From Io17-Chloro-G2 sp034428715 (GTDB taxonomy: Bacteria > Chloroflexota > Dehalococcoidia > Lucifugimonadales > UBA3495): a DNA stretch of 64,000 nucleotides. Below are positions 51,405 through 60,083 of the stretch, piece by piece. The stretch spans positions 1 to 64,000 of the forward strand of contig DAOUHE010000178.1 in the NCBI GenBank assembly GCA_034428715.1, read 5' to 3'. The notes below the pieces were generated by a model that was given only the letters and a program-made list of their open reading frames with translations, was not told the origin of the DNA and ran no database searches. Made by a program: the position numbers and the translations under genes. Position 1 is the first letter of the stretch. Every line of letters begins with the position of its first letter.

Positions 51405-51625
51405 AGAATTTCTATATTAATATAAATTAAAATTAAGAATATATTTGATGCCTGTGGTTTCTACATCTTACGCCAACCTATGAGTATGATTCACGTATGG
51501 TTTGACTGAGTTTGCGGTAAAAACCACTGAAATCGATTAGAAATACCCATTAAAGTCATTGACACAACATTGACATAACTGTTAATGTCTAGGTGGATTA
51601 TCAACATAATCTTAATTTAAACCAA
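51405..51625. other. AT-rich intergenic stretch with tandem TTGACA boxes
   Basis: The 326-base gap after the giant gene contains a strikingly AT-rich segment (TATATTAATATAAATTAAAA and onward). Two ATTGACA boxes lie 11 bases apart (51559-51564 and 51570-51575), either of which may act as a -35 for the downstream small membrane protein genes, though only poor -10 candidates (such as TAATGT at 51583) follow. One TTATCAACA resembles a DnaA box at a single mismatch; alone this is not evidence of an origin. Confidence 0.45.
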
Positions 51626-51629
51626 GGGG

Positions 51630-51911
51630 ATGACCATCGAGACGATCGCAGCCATTCGGGACCTGGCAATCATCGTCTTGGCTGGCGTTGCTGTAATAGT
51701 CCTCCTAATGGGGGGTGTCTCGATCTACCGGCTGTCCCGGTCGGTGCACCGGACTGCCGGTAACGTGGAGGCCATTTCGGCCATACTCCTTGAGAGCGTG
51801 GCCAAGCCGTTGAGGAACATCCCCACGATTGTGGAAACAGGTAGAAACGTGTTGGGGTGGGTGCAGGAATATTTATCTAAAGAACGGAGGAATGAACAAG
51901 ATGACGAGTAA
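51630..51911 (+). CDS. Small single-span membrane protein
   Basis: A 93-residue protein: short N-terminus, one strong helix (LAIIVLAGVAVIVLLMGGVS), then a charged, helical cytosolic part (RSVHRTAGNVEAISAILLES). The plan resembles DUF948-like proteins that accompany YtxH proteins in Gram-positive bacteria. It overlaps the YtxH gene by 20 bases. ATG at 51630 with AAGGGG upstream. Confidence 0.7.
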   Translation: MTIETIAAIRDLAIIVLAGVAVIVLLMGGVSIYRLSRSVHRTAGNVEAISAILLESVAKPLRNIPTIVETGRNVLGWVQEYLSKERRNEQDDE

Positions 51912-52137
51912 TCAGGTTGTAACTGGAATCATTGCCGGAGCGGTATTCGGCACAGCGTTGGGTCTGTTGGTTGCGCCGAAGACCGGAAAAGAGACCCGTG
52001 AGATTGTGGCTACCAGGGGATCTGCCATGAAAACCAAGGCTGCAGATTATTTCACCGTCATACGTAACAAGATGAAGAAGAGCGAAGAGGTGGAGAGCCT
52101 CAACGGGACTTCCCACTCCGCGGAAATCAGCCTATAA
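51892..52137 (+). CDS. YtxH-domain protein
   Basis: An 81-residue protein starting MNKMTSNQV (51892; a second ATG is at 51901). It has the YtxH hallmark: a glycine-rich helix GIIAGAVFGTALGLLVAPKT followed by GKETRE and a charged helix. Such proteins are general-stress membrane proteins of unknown function. GGAGG lies six bases before the start, within the upstream gene. Confidence 0.8.
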   Translation: MNKMTSNQVVTGIIAGAVFGTALGLLVAPKTGKETREIVATRGSAMKTKAADYFTVIRNKMKKSEEVESLNGTSHSAEISL

Positions 52138-52330
52138 CCCTACCCAAGATGATCCAATCATGAGAAGACTCAGCGGATTGGTTCCGGGCGCGGCTGATGG
52201 CGGCGGCCCCGGGGCGTTAAGTCAGGCCAACCCCGGCACATAGATAGGCCTTTACCTGCTGGCCCTTCCAAAAGTGGTTCACGTGCTGAGAGAGTGAAGT
52301 GATGTTGTGTGGTAGTGCTCTTAGCGGTGA

Positions 52331-52358
52331 CCCCTTAGGAGGGGCCAGCTTTTATTTT
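52331..52358 (+). terminator. Intrinsic-terminator-like hairpin after the YtxH gene
   Basis: CCCCT, loop TAGG, AGGGG, then CCAGC and TTTTATTTT. The stem is only 5 bp and the T-rich tract begins five bases after it, so this is a weak candidate. A second hairpin ACCGC-TTTA-GCGGT lies at 52365-52378, just before the convergent pheA stop. Confidence 0.4.
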
Positions 52359-52383
52359 GCCGAAACCGCTTTAGCGGTGGGAC

Positions 52384-53226
52384 TTATTCTGCCGACGAGC
52401 TCCATATGGGGTATGAGCCAAAGATCCTTAACATCCGGCATTGGGCGGAAAGGTTGTGCATTACCTCAGAGACATTCGAATCGGTCCGGTGGCCGGCGCA
52501 ATCTACAAGGAAAATGTATTCTCCTAGATTTTCTTTGGTAGGCCGGGATTCTATCTTCAAAAGATTGATCTTTCTCCGGGCGAACTCCCCCAGGGCTTGG
52601 TACAGGAGGCCCGAAGAGTCCTTTTCCTGGAAGGAGAAGCAGATCGACGTTTTGTCCCTTCCAGTGGGTTCATGGTCCTGGGCGGCCAATACGACAAACC
52701 GGGTAACGTTGTTCGCGCTGTCCTGAATGTCCCGGCCGATAATCACCACGTCCTGGTTCAACTCTCCTGCCCTCCGCGGGGATATTGATGCGGCGGGTAC
52801 GGCGCTCTGTCTCATGTCTGCAACCGCCGCCACGGTGCTTAACGAAGCCATTTGTTGAGCGGATGGGAAGCAACGCTCTAGGTATTCTTTGCATTGGGCC
52901 AGCGCTTGGGGGTGGGAATAGATTACCTTCACGTCGACCGGCTTTATGCCGGGCATGGCAAACAGATAATGGTCAATGGGCACCACTATCTCATTTAGGA
53001 CCGAAAGCCCGGCTTGGCTGATAAGTAGGTCTAAGGTGAAGTTCACCGAACCTTCTAAGCTGTTTTCGATGGGGACCACGCCTTCATCGGTGATGCCAGA
53101 AGATACGGCGGAACCCACCGCGGGGATGGATGGGAACGGTTGCAAATCCGCCTGTGGTTGGTAAAGCAGGGCTGCTTCTTCTGTATAGGTGCCGGTGGGT
53201 CCTAAAAACGCAATTCGTCTGGTCAT
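52384..53226 (-). CDS. pheA: Prephenate dehydratase
   Basis: Enzyme converting prephenate to phenylpyruvate in phenylalanine synthesis, without a fused chorismate mutase. 280 residues: FLGPTGTYTEEAALL at the N-terminus, VVPIENSLEGSVNFTLDLL, the catalytic NNVTRFVVL (Thr-Arg-Phe motif), and a C-terminal ACT domain with KINLLKIESRPTKENLGEYI, the phenylalanine-sensing feature. It begins two bases after the stop of a TrkA-like gene, so it is at the end of the potassium uptake operon, an odd pairing. Confidence 0.94.
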   Translation of the reverse strand: MTRRIAFLGPTGTYTEEAALLYQPQADLQPFPSIPAVGSAVSSGITDEGVVPIENSLEGSVNFTLDLLISQAGLSVLNEIVVPIDHYLFAMPGIKPVDVKVIYSHPQALAQCKEYLERCFPSAQQMASLSTVAAVADMRQSAVPAASISPRRAGELNQDVVIIGRDIQDSANNVTRFVVLAAQDHEPTGRDKTSICFSFQEKDSSGLLYQALGEFARRKINLLKIESRPTKENLGEYIFLVDCAGHRTDSNVSEVMHNLSAQCRMLRIFGSYPIWSSSAE

Positions 53227-53228
53227 TG

Positions 53229-53888
53229 CTAAACCCCGGTCAAGATGTCGTATAGGGTTTGCTCTCCCCCATTGGGCGTCACTGCTATGATCTCGTCTTC
53301 GGCTTCCAGCACCAAATCTCCCGACGGGCGTTCTACCCCGTTGGTTGTAACCACCAGGGAGATGAAGCTGCGGGGCGGAAGTTCCACGTCGTCCAGCCGT
53401 CGGCCCACCACTCGGGCATCTCCGGGGATGGTGATGCTCATTAATCCCATGGAAGAAGATCGCAGGTTCATCAAGCGCAAAAATGTCTGGCCGGGAATCC
53501 GTTCTTCCAAGCTTTCCAAGATCAAATGGGTGGAGTTGATCACGACGTCCACACCCAATATTTGGAAGATCGGCTCGTTCTTCGGGTCTTTGATCAAGGC
53601 CATGGTCCGGGAAGTCTGGAATACGTGCTTGGCCAATTGGCAGGCGACCAAATTCGTTTCATCCCGGCTGGTGGCGGCTATCACCACGTCGGCCCGGGTG
53701 GCTCCAGCCCGCTTCAGCGTGGATTCGTCGGTGCCGTCGCCTTGCAATGCCACGCTCCCCAATTCGCCGGTCAGCATCTCGCACCGCACCCGGCTTTTCT
53801 CCACGACCATCACTTCGTTGCCCGAGGCCAGCAATGCCTTGGTTAGATGGTAGCCTGTTTCGCTGCATCCGATGACCAGGATATACAT
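53229..53888 (-). CDS. TrkA-like K+ uptake regulator (TrkA_N + TrkA_C)
   Basis: Cytosolic regulatory subunit of a Trk/Ktr potassium channel, 219 residues. The RCK Rossmann domain starts MYILVIGCSETGYHLTKALL with acidic VVEKS at strand 2, followed by LQGDGTDESTLKRAG and DVVIAATSRDETNLVACQLA. The C-terminal TrkA_C domain spans about 140-219 (VVGRRLDDVELPPRSFISLV). The first Gly-x-Gly is Gly-Cys-Ser, so nucleotide binding may be altered. I start at MYILV (53888), not at the frame's earlier ATG. Confidence 0.85.
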   Translation of the reverse strand: MYILVIGCSETGYHLTKALLASGNEVMVVEKSRVRCEMLTGELGSVALQGDGTDESTLKRAGATRADVVIAATSRDETNLVACQLAKHVFQTSRTMALIKDPKNEPIFQILGVDVVINSTHLILESLEERIPGQTFLRLMNLRSSSMGLMSITIPGDARVVGRRLDDVELPPRSFISLVVTTNGVERPSGDLVLEAEDEIIAVTPNGGEQTLYDILTGV

Positions 53889-53911
53889 CCAGTTCTCGCC
53901 GGCTGTTGGAT

Positions 53912-54313
53912 TTAACTTTGCAATACTTGATTTAGGTCTTGTAGCAGGTCCAGGGTTGGGCTGACGACTTCCAGGTCTAATTCTGAGTACAACTTTTGCA
54001 ACTGGGGATTTTCCAGCCGGCACACCACCTTTCCCACATTGAAGATATGTTTGGCGATTTGGCAGGTGAGGATATTTTGGTGTTCGTCTTCGGAGAGGGC
54101 CATAAAGGCGTCCGCGTTATCTATCCCCCCCAACTGCAAATAGTCCTGCATCAGGGGCTCCAGGATCAACATGGGAGTCACCCTTGGCTCATCGGCCACC
54201 TCGTTTAGGCAATCCATGTCGTCGCTGAGGACGGTGAACTGGTGTTCTGCCGAACCGGGCGAGGCCAAAAGAAGGCTGGTCAGAGGGCCGCATCCAAGGA
54301 TCAAGATTCTCAT
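53912..54313 (-). CDS. Short TrkA_N-only protein, degenerate
   Basis: A 133-residue single RCK Rossmann domain: MRILILGCGPLTSLLLAS, then VLSDDMDCLNEVA, DNADAFMALSEDEHQNILTC and KVVCRLENPQL. No TrkA_C domain follows. The third glycine of the GxGxxG motif is missing. It probably pairs with the neighbouring full-length TrkA-like protein in the octameric RCK ring; that is inferred from operon position. Gaps to UspA and to the next TrkA gene are about 22 bases each. Confidence 0.78.
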   Translation of the reverse strand: MRILILGCGPLTSLLLASPGSAEHQFTVLSDDMDCLNEVADEPRVTPMLILEPLMQDYLQLGGIDNADAFMALSEDEHQNILTCQIAKHIFNVGKVVCRLENPQLQKLYSELDLEVVSPTLDLLQDLNQVLQS

Positions 54314-54335
54314 TGCGCCCTCTTTGGTTCCATCC

Positions 54336-54785
54336 TCAATCCAGATAGGGCATTCCCGCCCGGTCCCTCAAGAATAATACCCGGCATGACGCGTTGTTGA
54401 AAATATAGGAGGCCGTGGATCCAACCCGGAATGTTCCGAAGCGCTTACGGTAGGGCACGCCCAAAACGATGAGGTCTATTCGCCGGTCCTCAGTCTCCTG
54501 CACCAAAGCGGGTCCGGCATTCCGAGCCCTGAGGAGCTTGGCCTCCACGTTTCGGAATCTTTCTTCCGCGCCAATGGCTTCTATGGTTTCAAGGATTCGC
54601 TCGCCTTTGGTGATGGCGCTGGACAGTTCCGATTCCAATGGGAGGTCCAACGGAACTTCCATGACATAGATCGCGTGAATCTCGGACTTCTCTTGGCGGG
54701 CCATGCGGCAAGTCCATCGAAATGTCCGTTCGGTAGCCGGATCACCGTTTACCGGCACCAGGATCCGGGTGGCTTCCAGTCGCAT
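54336..54785 (-). CDS. Universal stress protein (UspA family)
   Basis: A 149-residue UspA-fold protein: RILVPVNGDPATERTFRWTC, AIYVMEVPLDLP, then DLIVLGVPYRKRFGTFRVGS with the ATP-binding pattern G-(2)-G-(9)-G(S/T) partly replaced (GVPYRKRFGTFRVGST), and CRVLFLR at the end. Universal stress proteins often sit beside potassium transporters and gate them. It is in the middle of the Trk operon. Confidence 0.85.
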   Translation of the reverse strand: MRLEATRILVPVNGDPATERTFRWTCRMARQEKSEIHAIYVMEVPLDLPLESELSSAITKGERILETIEAIGAEERFRNVEAKLLRARNAGPALVQETEDRRIDLIVLGVPYRKRFGTFRVGSTASYIFNNASCRVLFLRDRAGMPYLD

Positions 54786-54950
54786 GACTAGGGGCTAGCC
54801 TCCAACATTACACCGGACCTTGGGGTCCGGTTTGCCAGTGGAACCGTGATTTTTGAAGGATTATAGGCAGGAATTATAGCCAGCGGCACGTCGTAGTTCA
54901 ACCGCGCCAAAACTTGATTAATCGCCAAAATGACCCTAATTGCCTTCGTC

Positions 54951-55652
54951 CTAGCTTGGCTGGGCGGCCATGGGGAGCGGCAGGTCCCGGGCCGCGGAAT
55001 AGATCTTGCCAACCTGCTCATTGGTTCCGGCCACCACCAATACATCACCCGGTTTGATCTCTTCGTCTTTAGCCGGATGCAGTATGTAGCTGCGGGCGCG
55101 GCGTATAGCCAAAACAGCCACCGTGTCGTGCTCTCCGGACCCGCTGAGCCCCACTTCTTCCAGGGTACGGTTCAGCATTTGTTCCGGTGGATGCACTTTA
55201 CTGATGCCGAAGTTAGGGACGATGGGCATATAGTCCACGATCCCGGCTTCAAATCCAACGTGAACCGCCCGCCTGGCGCTTTCCATCTCTGGAAAAACAA
55301 CCTTGTCGGCCCCCACCCGTTCCAGTGTCTCTCCGTGAAGTTCGTTGGCGGCCCGGGCTATGATGTAGGGAATTCCCAAGTCCTTGACCAAAACGGTGAT
55401 CAGGATGCTGGCCTGTACGTTGTCGCTGCCCAGCGCAACCACGACCACGTCGAAGTCGGCCACATCCAACTCCCGCAAGACCGACTCGCTGGAAGCGTTG
55501 GCCCGGACCGCATAGGTCACATGGCCCAGCATTTCCTGGATCTTGGTCTCGTCCAGGTCGATGGCCAGCACATCGTGGCCTGACTGGTACAATTCCCTGG
55601 CAACGGTGCCCCCGAACCTCCCCAGTCCAATGACACAAACCTGTTTCTTCAC
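54951..55652 (-). CDS. KtrA/TrkA-type potassium channel regulator
   Basis: Full-length RCK protein of 233 residues. The TrkA_N domain has a canonical VCVIGLGRFGGTVARELY (GxGxxG) and acidic AIDLDE, then VVVVALGSDNVQASI. TrkA_C follows (about 135-220: VGLSGSGEHDTVAVLAIRRA, EEIKPGDVLVVAGT). The start is GTG at 55652, directly after the TrkH stop. This is the best candidate for the nucleotide-sensing subunit of the adjacent TrkH; the two further TrkA-like proteins are more diverged. Confidence 0.92.
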   Translation of the reverse strand: MKKQVCVIGLGRFGGTVARELYQSGHDVLAIDLDETKIQEMLGHVTYAVRANASSESVLRELDVADFDVVVVALGSDNVQASILITVLVKDLGIPYIIARAANELHGETLERVGADKVVFPEMESARRAVHVGFEAGIVDYMPIVPNFGISKVHPPEQMLNRTLEEVGLSGSGEHDTVAVLAIRRARSYILHPAKDEEIKPGDVLVVAGTNEQVGKIYSAARDLPLPMAAQPS

Positions 55653-55663
55653 GCGACCCTCCG

Positions 55664-57121
55664 TTAGCCTATTTTAACCCTTTCCCTGGCAAAACGGTAT
55701 ATCGATGCCTCTTCCCTGGGCGCTAATGTCAGGGCCAATGTCACCGGTCCCAGCCGGCCGATAAACATGGCCGCCATGAAGATGATCTTGCCAGCCAAGC
55801 TCAAATCGGGCGTGATCCCAGTGGAAGCGCCCGTGGTTCCCAAGGCAGAGACGGTGTCGAAAAAGAGATATAAGAACGGGACATCTGGGTCCGTCAGGGT
55901 CAAGAACGGCACTGTGATGGCTATGAAACCCATGCCCAGCGCGGCCACCGTTATCGCCCGGTACAACTGGGATTGGGTGATCTCCCGGCCAAAAGCTTCG
56001 GCCTGGGAGCGCTGCCGCAGTGACGAGACCACGGCGGCGACGATTATGGCGAAGGTGACCACTTTGATCCCACCTGCCACCGAGCTCGCCGCCCCCCCGA
56101 TGAACATAAGACCAGAATAGGTCATTTTGGTCACATCTTGCACATCGCGGAATTCCATGGTGGAAAACCCTGCCGTTCGGCCGCTCACCGACTGGAATAT
56201 CCCGCCGATGATCTTGTCGAACCAGCTCAATTGCCCCAGGGTGTCTGGGTTGGCCCATTCGGCCACCAACAGCACGGCGGCGCCCAAGGCCCACAGGGAA
56301 AGACTGGTCACCACCACCAGCTTGGTGTCCAGGCTGAAGCGGATGAACCGGTGGTTTCGGTAAATGTCTACCAGCACCGTCCAGCCCAAGCCGCCCAAGA
56401 TCATAAGCGCCGCGGTGATCAGGAGCAGTAAAGGAGATTCGGCGAACCGGGCCAGACTGCTGCCGCCGGGGAGTTCAGGCAGTATGTTGAAACCCGCGTT
56501 GTTGAACGACGACACCGAAAGGAACAGGGAATGCCACAACGCTTTCCCCAGGCCCAGCTCTGGAAGGCTGTGGACCCGCCAGAAGATCGCAAGGGTCCCC
56601 AGGGCGTAAAGGGAGAACACCAGCATCACCACGCGGCGTCCGATGCGCCGCAATCCCTGGAACTGCTCTACGCCCACCGTGTCTTGCATCAACCCTTGGG
56701 TGATCATCCGCTCTTGCAAGGTGGACCGGTGGCCGATGAGCAACAGAAGGAATGTGCTGACCACCATGAAGCCCAAGCCTCCCACCAGCATCAAGGTGAA
56801 TATCAATGCCTGGCCAAATCCACTCCAATAGGTCCCGGTGCTGACCACGGTGTGGCCGGTGACCGTCAGGGCTGAAACAGCCGTGAAAAATGAAGTGTCC
56901 AGGGAGGTATATTCACCGCTGTTGCTGGATATTGGCAGGGCCAGAAGGAGCCCTCCCACCCAAATAAGGCCTATGAAGCCTAGCAAGAGCATCAATGGTG
57001 AACCAAATAGCCGCTGCGGCACCCTCAAGGGCGGAGCCTCCGCGATGGTGGGACGCAGTTCCCTCATCCGCGGCTGGCGGATCACCGAATCCCGGCGCCG
57101 CTGGGGTGGTATCAATGCCAC
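55664..57121 (-). CDS. TrkH/KtrB-type potassium uptake membrane subunit
   Basis: Potassium-translocating membrane subunit with four M1-P-M2 repeats. The four selectivity-filter regions can be found: SALTVTGHTVVST, SSFNNAGFNILPE, SGRTAGFSTMEF and LGTTGASTGITPD. The frame starts at GTG 57121; ATG 57067 (MRELRPTIAE) is an alternative and leaves the first helix intact. With KtrA, UspA, two more TrkA-like genes and pheA it forms one minus-strand operon. Confidence 0.93.
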   Translation of the reverse strand: MALIPPQRRRDSVIRQPRMRELRPTIAEAPPLRVPQRLFGSPLMLLLGFIGLIWVGGLLLALPISSNSGEYTSLDTSFFTAVSALTVTGHTVVSTGTYWSGFGQALIFTLMLVGGLGFMVVSTFLLLLIGHRSTLQERMITQGLMQDTVGVEQFQGLRRIGRRVVMLVFSLYALGTLAIFWRVHSLPELGLGKALWHSLFLSVSSFNNAGFNILPELPGGSSLARFAESPLLLLITAALMILGGLGWTVLVDIYRNHRFIRFSLDTKLVVVTSLSLWALGAAVLLVAEWANPDTLGQLSWFDKIIGGIFQSVSGRTAGFSTMEFRDVQDVTKMTYSGLMFIGGAASSVAGGIKVVTFAIIVAAVVSSLRQRSQAEAFGREITQSQLYRAITVAALGMGFIAITVPFLTLTDPDVPFLYLFFDTVSALGTTGASTGITPDLSLAGKIIFMAAMFIGRLGPVTLALTLAPREEASIYRFARERVKIG

Positions 57122-57554
57122 GGCCAGCCTCCCCGGTCGGGGAAAAGGGAAACCCGGGGCAACGGGAGACTCGCAACAGATGGAGCATTAATCCAGAGAA
57201 GCGCCAAAGCTCTAAATTCGGCCTGAGGCCAGTGATGAGGAGAGTGAGGCATCGACATTTGGGCCAGGGAATTCTCCGGGAATTCCTTGAGGAATTCTAC
57301 GGAACCGGCGGGACTCCAGCACCTCTGATTCGAAAAAACTGGGGATTCTAAACTCGGCTATAGGTTGCCGGTCTATCCAGGTCAACGGATTCTAGATTCT
57401 TGACCCCGGTATGTCAACGCCGGGCGAGCGGCGTTTCTGGTAACTATGTCTACGGCGGCTAAATTGTGCACGGTTGAGCGGTGGCCGCCCGAAGACCCCC
57501 GGGCTTCTTATGCTAAGATATCCCCCAGTTTCAGGTACCTAGAGGTGACCAAAT
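57122..57554. other. Divergent intergenic region between the Trk operon and leuS
   Basis: A 433-base gap that must hold promoters in both directions. Three GGAATTC boxes are clustered at about 57267-57300 (GGGAATTCTCCGGGAATTCC then TTGAGGAATTC), which could be a binding site. I find no T-box leader signature (no AGGGTGG-type sequence) despite the downstream aminoacyl-tRNA synthetase. Confidence 0.5.
57511..57519 (+). promoter_or_regulatory. Extended -10 promoter of leuS
   Basis: TGCTAAGAT, an extended -10 with hexamer TAAGAT at 57514-57519; the layout (TTATGC before the hexamer) is the same as in the CCA-type gene promoter at 10951. Transcription would begin near 57526, about 29 bases before the ATG. 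Confidence 0.5.
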
Positions 57555-60029
57555 ATGACGACCCGCTACCGGCAGGTTGAGCTACGTTACAACCCTGTCG
57601 AAATCGACCGGAAATGGCAGGAGCGTTGGGATAAGGACGGTCTGCACCGGGTGGGCAACCAAGACCCGCGGCCCAAGTGGTACGAGATGACGATGTATCC
57701 TTATCCCTCTGGCGACCTGCACATCGGCCACTGGTACGCCATGGCCCCGGCCGATTGCCACGCCCGCTTCCGGCGGATGCAAGGATATAACGTGTTGCAT
57801 CCCATCGGTTTCGACGCCTTTGGCCTGCCGGCGGAAAACGCCGCCATTAGCCGGGGCATACATCCCCAGATATGGACCATGGACAACATCGAAAATATGC
57901 GCCGTCAACTCCGGTCCATCGGCGCCATCTACGATTGGAGCCGGGAGATCATTTGCTGCGTTCCGGAATTCTACCGCTGGAGCCAGTGGTTGTTTTTGAA
58001 GTTCTACCAAGAAGGCCTGGCTTACCACGGCAAGGCGCCGGTGGTTTGGTGCCCCTCGTGCCAAACGGTGTTGGCCCACGAGCAGGTGGTCAACGGCGCC
58101 TGTGAGCGCTGCGATACCGTCATCACCCGCCGTGACCTGGAACAGTGGTTCTTCCGCATCACTAAATACGCCGACCGCTTACTGGACTTTGATGGCCTTG
58201 AAGACTGGCCCACCAAGATATTGACCATGCAGCAAAACTGGATCGGCCGCAGCGAAGGCGTGGATATCAGCTTCGACATAAGCTCCCACGGTCTCGATGA
58301 GAAAGAGATACGTACTTTCACAACTCGTATCGACACAATCATGGGGGTGACGTTCATAGTTCTGGCGCCGGAGCATCCCCTGGTGGAGCAACTGACCGCC
58401 GATGAGCGGCGGACCGAAGTGGAAGCCTACATTGAGCAGGCGCGGCGGACATCGGAGATCGACCGCCTTTCCACTGATTCGGAAAAAACCGGAGTTTTTG
58501 TGGGCTCTTACGCCGTTAACCGGTTGAACGGCGAACGAGTCCCCATCTACATCGGCGATTATGTTTTGGTCACCTACGGTACCGGCGCCGTTATGGGTGT
58601 GCCCGCCCACGATGCCCGGGACTTTGTGTTTGCCAAGAAGTACGGGCTGCCCGTGCGCATCGTCATCGCCCCAATAACCTGGGATGGCAAAGAGTTGTCC
58701 GAAGCGTTCCTGGGGGATGGGTTCATGACCAATTCGGGCAAATATGAAGGTATGACCAACGAAGAGGGTATTGAGGCTATTGCCTCGGACATCGAGAAAA
58801 ACGGTTGGGGCAGCCGCACCGTGTCCTACCGGCTTCGCGACTGGATAATCTCCCGTCAGCGGTATTGGGGAACACCCATTCCAATGTTATATTGCGACGC
58901 TTGCGGAATAGTGCCGGTTCCCGAGGAAGACCTTCCGGTGCTCTTGCCGCCCGATGCTGAATTCAAACCCACGGGCGAATCACCTCTGGCTTTGAACGCC
59001 GAGTTTGTGAACACCATCTGTCCTCAGTGTCAGGGTCCGGCACGGCGCGAGACCGACACCATGGACACATTCTTCGATTCGTCGTGGTACATGCTCAGAT
59101 ACCTGAGCCACCATTTTGAAGATGGCCCATTTGAACCCGAACTGGCCAAAACCTGGATGCCGGTGGACCAGTACACCGGGGGCGCGGAACATGCCGTGAT
59201 GCACCTGCTTTACTCGCGCTTCTTTATCAAAGGGATGCACGACATGGGCATCGTGGATTTCGACGAGCCGTTTCTACGTTTGTTTAACCAGGGTGTGATC
59301 CTTGGCGAAGACCACGAAAAGATGAGCAAGAGCCGGGGCAACGTGGTCAACCCCGACGACGTGGTGGGCCAACTGGGCGCCGATGCCGTCCGCTGCTTCT
59401 TGATGTTCATCGGACCTTGGGACCAGGGTGGCCCTTGGAGCGACGTGGGCATCAACGGCACGGCCCGCTGGCTCAACCGGGTGTGGGACATGGTAGAACG
59501 CGATCCTGAGGAATTGCCTTTGGAGCCTGTTGACGAAACCGTCCGCCAGACGCAGCGCATGCTACATCAAACCATGCGCAAATGTTTCAACGATCTGGAT
59601 AAATTCAAGTTCAACACGGCCATCGCTTCGTTGATGGAGTTTTCCAACCACCTTAACAAGGTGTGGGCCGACTCCAGCATCGATTCAGCCACCTGGCGGG
59701 AGTGTGTCGAAAAGTTCCTACTGATGCTCGCCCCAATTGCGCCCCACGTCACCGAGGAGTTGTGGGAGCGTAAGGGTCTTCCATACAGCATCCACCAGCA
59801 AAGCTTCCCTACCTGGGACGATGATCTGGCGGCCGATGACTTGATCACCCTGGTGGTGCAGGTCAACGGCAAGGTCCGGGACCGGTTGGAAGTGCCGGCG
59901 GATATCGATGAAGCAACCGCGCAGGCGCAGGCGTTGGCCAGCCCCAAGGTCCAGACCTACACCCAGGGCAAGTCAGTCACCAAGACCGTTTACGTCCCTG
60001 GCCGCCTGGTAAACCTGGTGGTGGTGTAA
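57555..60029 (+). CDS. leuS: Leucyl-tRNA synthetase
   Basis: Class I synthetase charging tRNA-Leu, 824 residues, full length. The HIGH motif lies in YPYPSGDLHIGHWYAM (about residues 48-63), KMSKS in GEDHEKMSKSRGNVVNP (about 590), with the CP1 editing domain between (VTYGTGAVMGVPAHDARDF contains the editing-site Asp) and zinc-type CxxC pairs (CPSC, CERC). The C-terminal LVVQVNGKVRDRLEVPADID is the usual anchoring domain. AGAGGTG precedes the ATG. Confidence 0.97.
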   Translation: MTTRYRQVELRYNPVEIDRKWQERWDKDGLHRVGNQDPRPKWYEMTMYPYPSGDLHIGHWYAMAPADCHARFRRMQGYNVLHPIGFDAFGLPAENAAISRGIHPQIWTMDNIENMRRQLRSIGAIYDWSREIICCVPEFYRWSQWLFLKFYQEGLAYHGKAPVVWCPSCQTVLAHEQVVNGACERCDTVITRRDLEQWFFRITKYADRLLDFDGLEDWPTKILTMQQNWIGRSEGVDISFDISSHGLDEKEIRTFTTRIDTIMGVTFIVLAPEHPLVEQLTADERRTEVEAYIEQARRTSEIDRLSTDSEKTGVFVGSYAVNRLNGERVPIYIGDYVLVTYGTGAVMGVPAHDARDFVFAKKYGLPVRIVIAPITWDGKELSEAFLGDGFMTNSGKYEGMTNEEGIEAIASDIEKNGWGSRTVSYRLRDWIISRQRYWGTPIPMLYCDACGIVPVPEEDLPVLLPPDAEFKPTGESPLALNAEFVNTICPQCQGPARRETDTMDTFFDSSWYMLRYLSHHFEDGPFEPELAKTWMPVDQYTGGAEHAVMHLLYSRFFIKGMHDMGIVDFDEPFLRLFNQGVILGEDHEKMSKSRGNVVNPDDVVGQLGADAVRCFLMFIGPWDQGGPWSDVGINGTARWLNRVWDMVERDPEELPLEPVDETVRQTQRMLHQTMRKCFNDLDKFKFNTAIASLMEFSNHLNKVWADSSIDSATWRECVEKFLLMLAPIAPHVTEELWERKGLPYSIHQQSFPTWDDDLAADDLITLVVQVNGKVRDRLEVPADIDEATAQAQALASPKVQTYTQGKSVTKTVYVPGRLVNLVVV

Positions 60030-60083
60030 CTTCAGAATTAACTCAAGGCCAGGATGGTCTTAACGCATGGATTGGGAGTGTGG

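Noticed and set aside
51595..51610. Replication origin suggested by a TTATCAACA sequence in AT-rich DNA
   Set aside because: A single mismatched DnaA box and no dnaA, dnaN or box cluster nearby.
57122..57554. T-box leader controlling leuS
   Set aside because: No AGGGTGGNACCGCG-like sequence, specifier stem or terminator/antiterminator pair is seen, and the extended -10 box places the transcript start only about 29 bases before the ATG.
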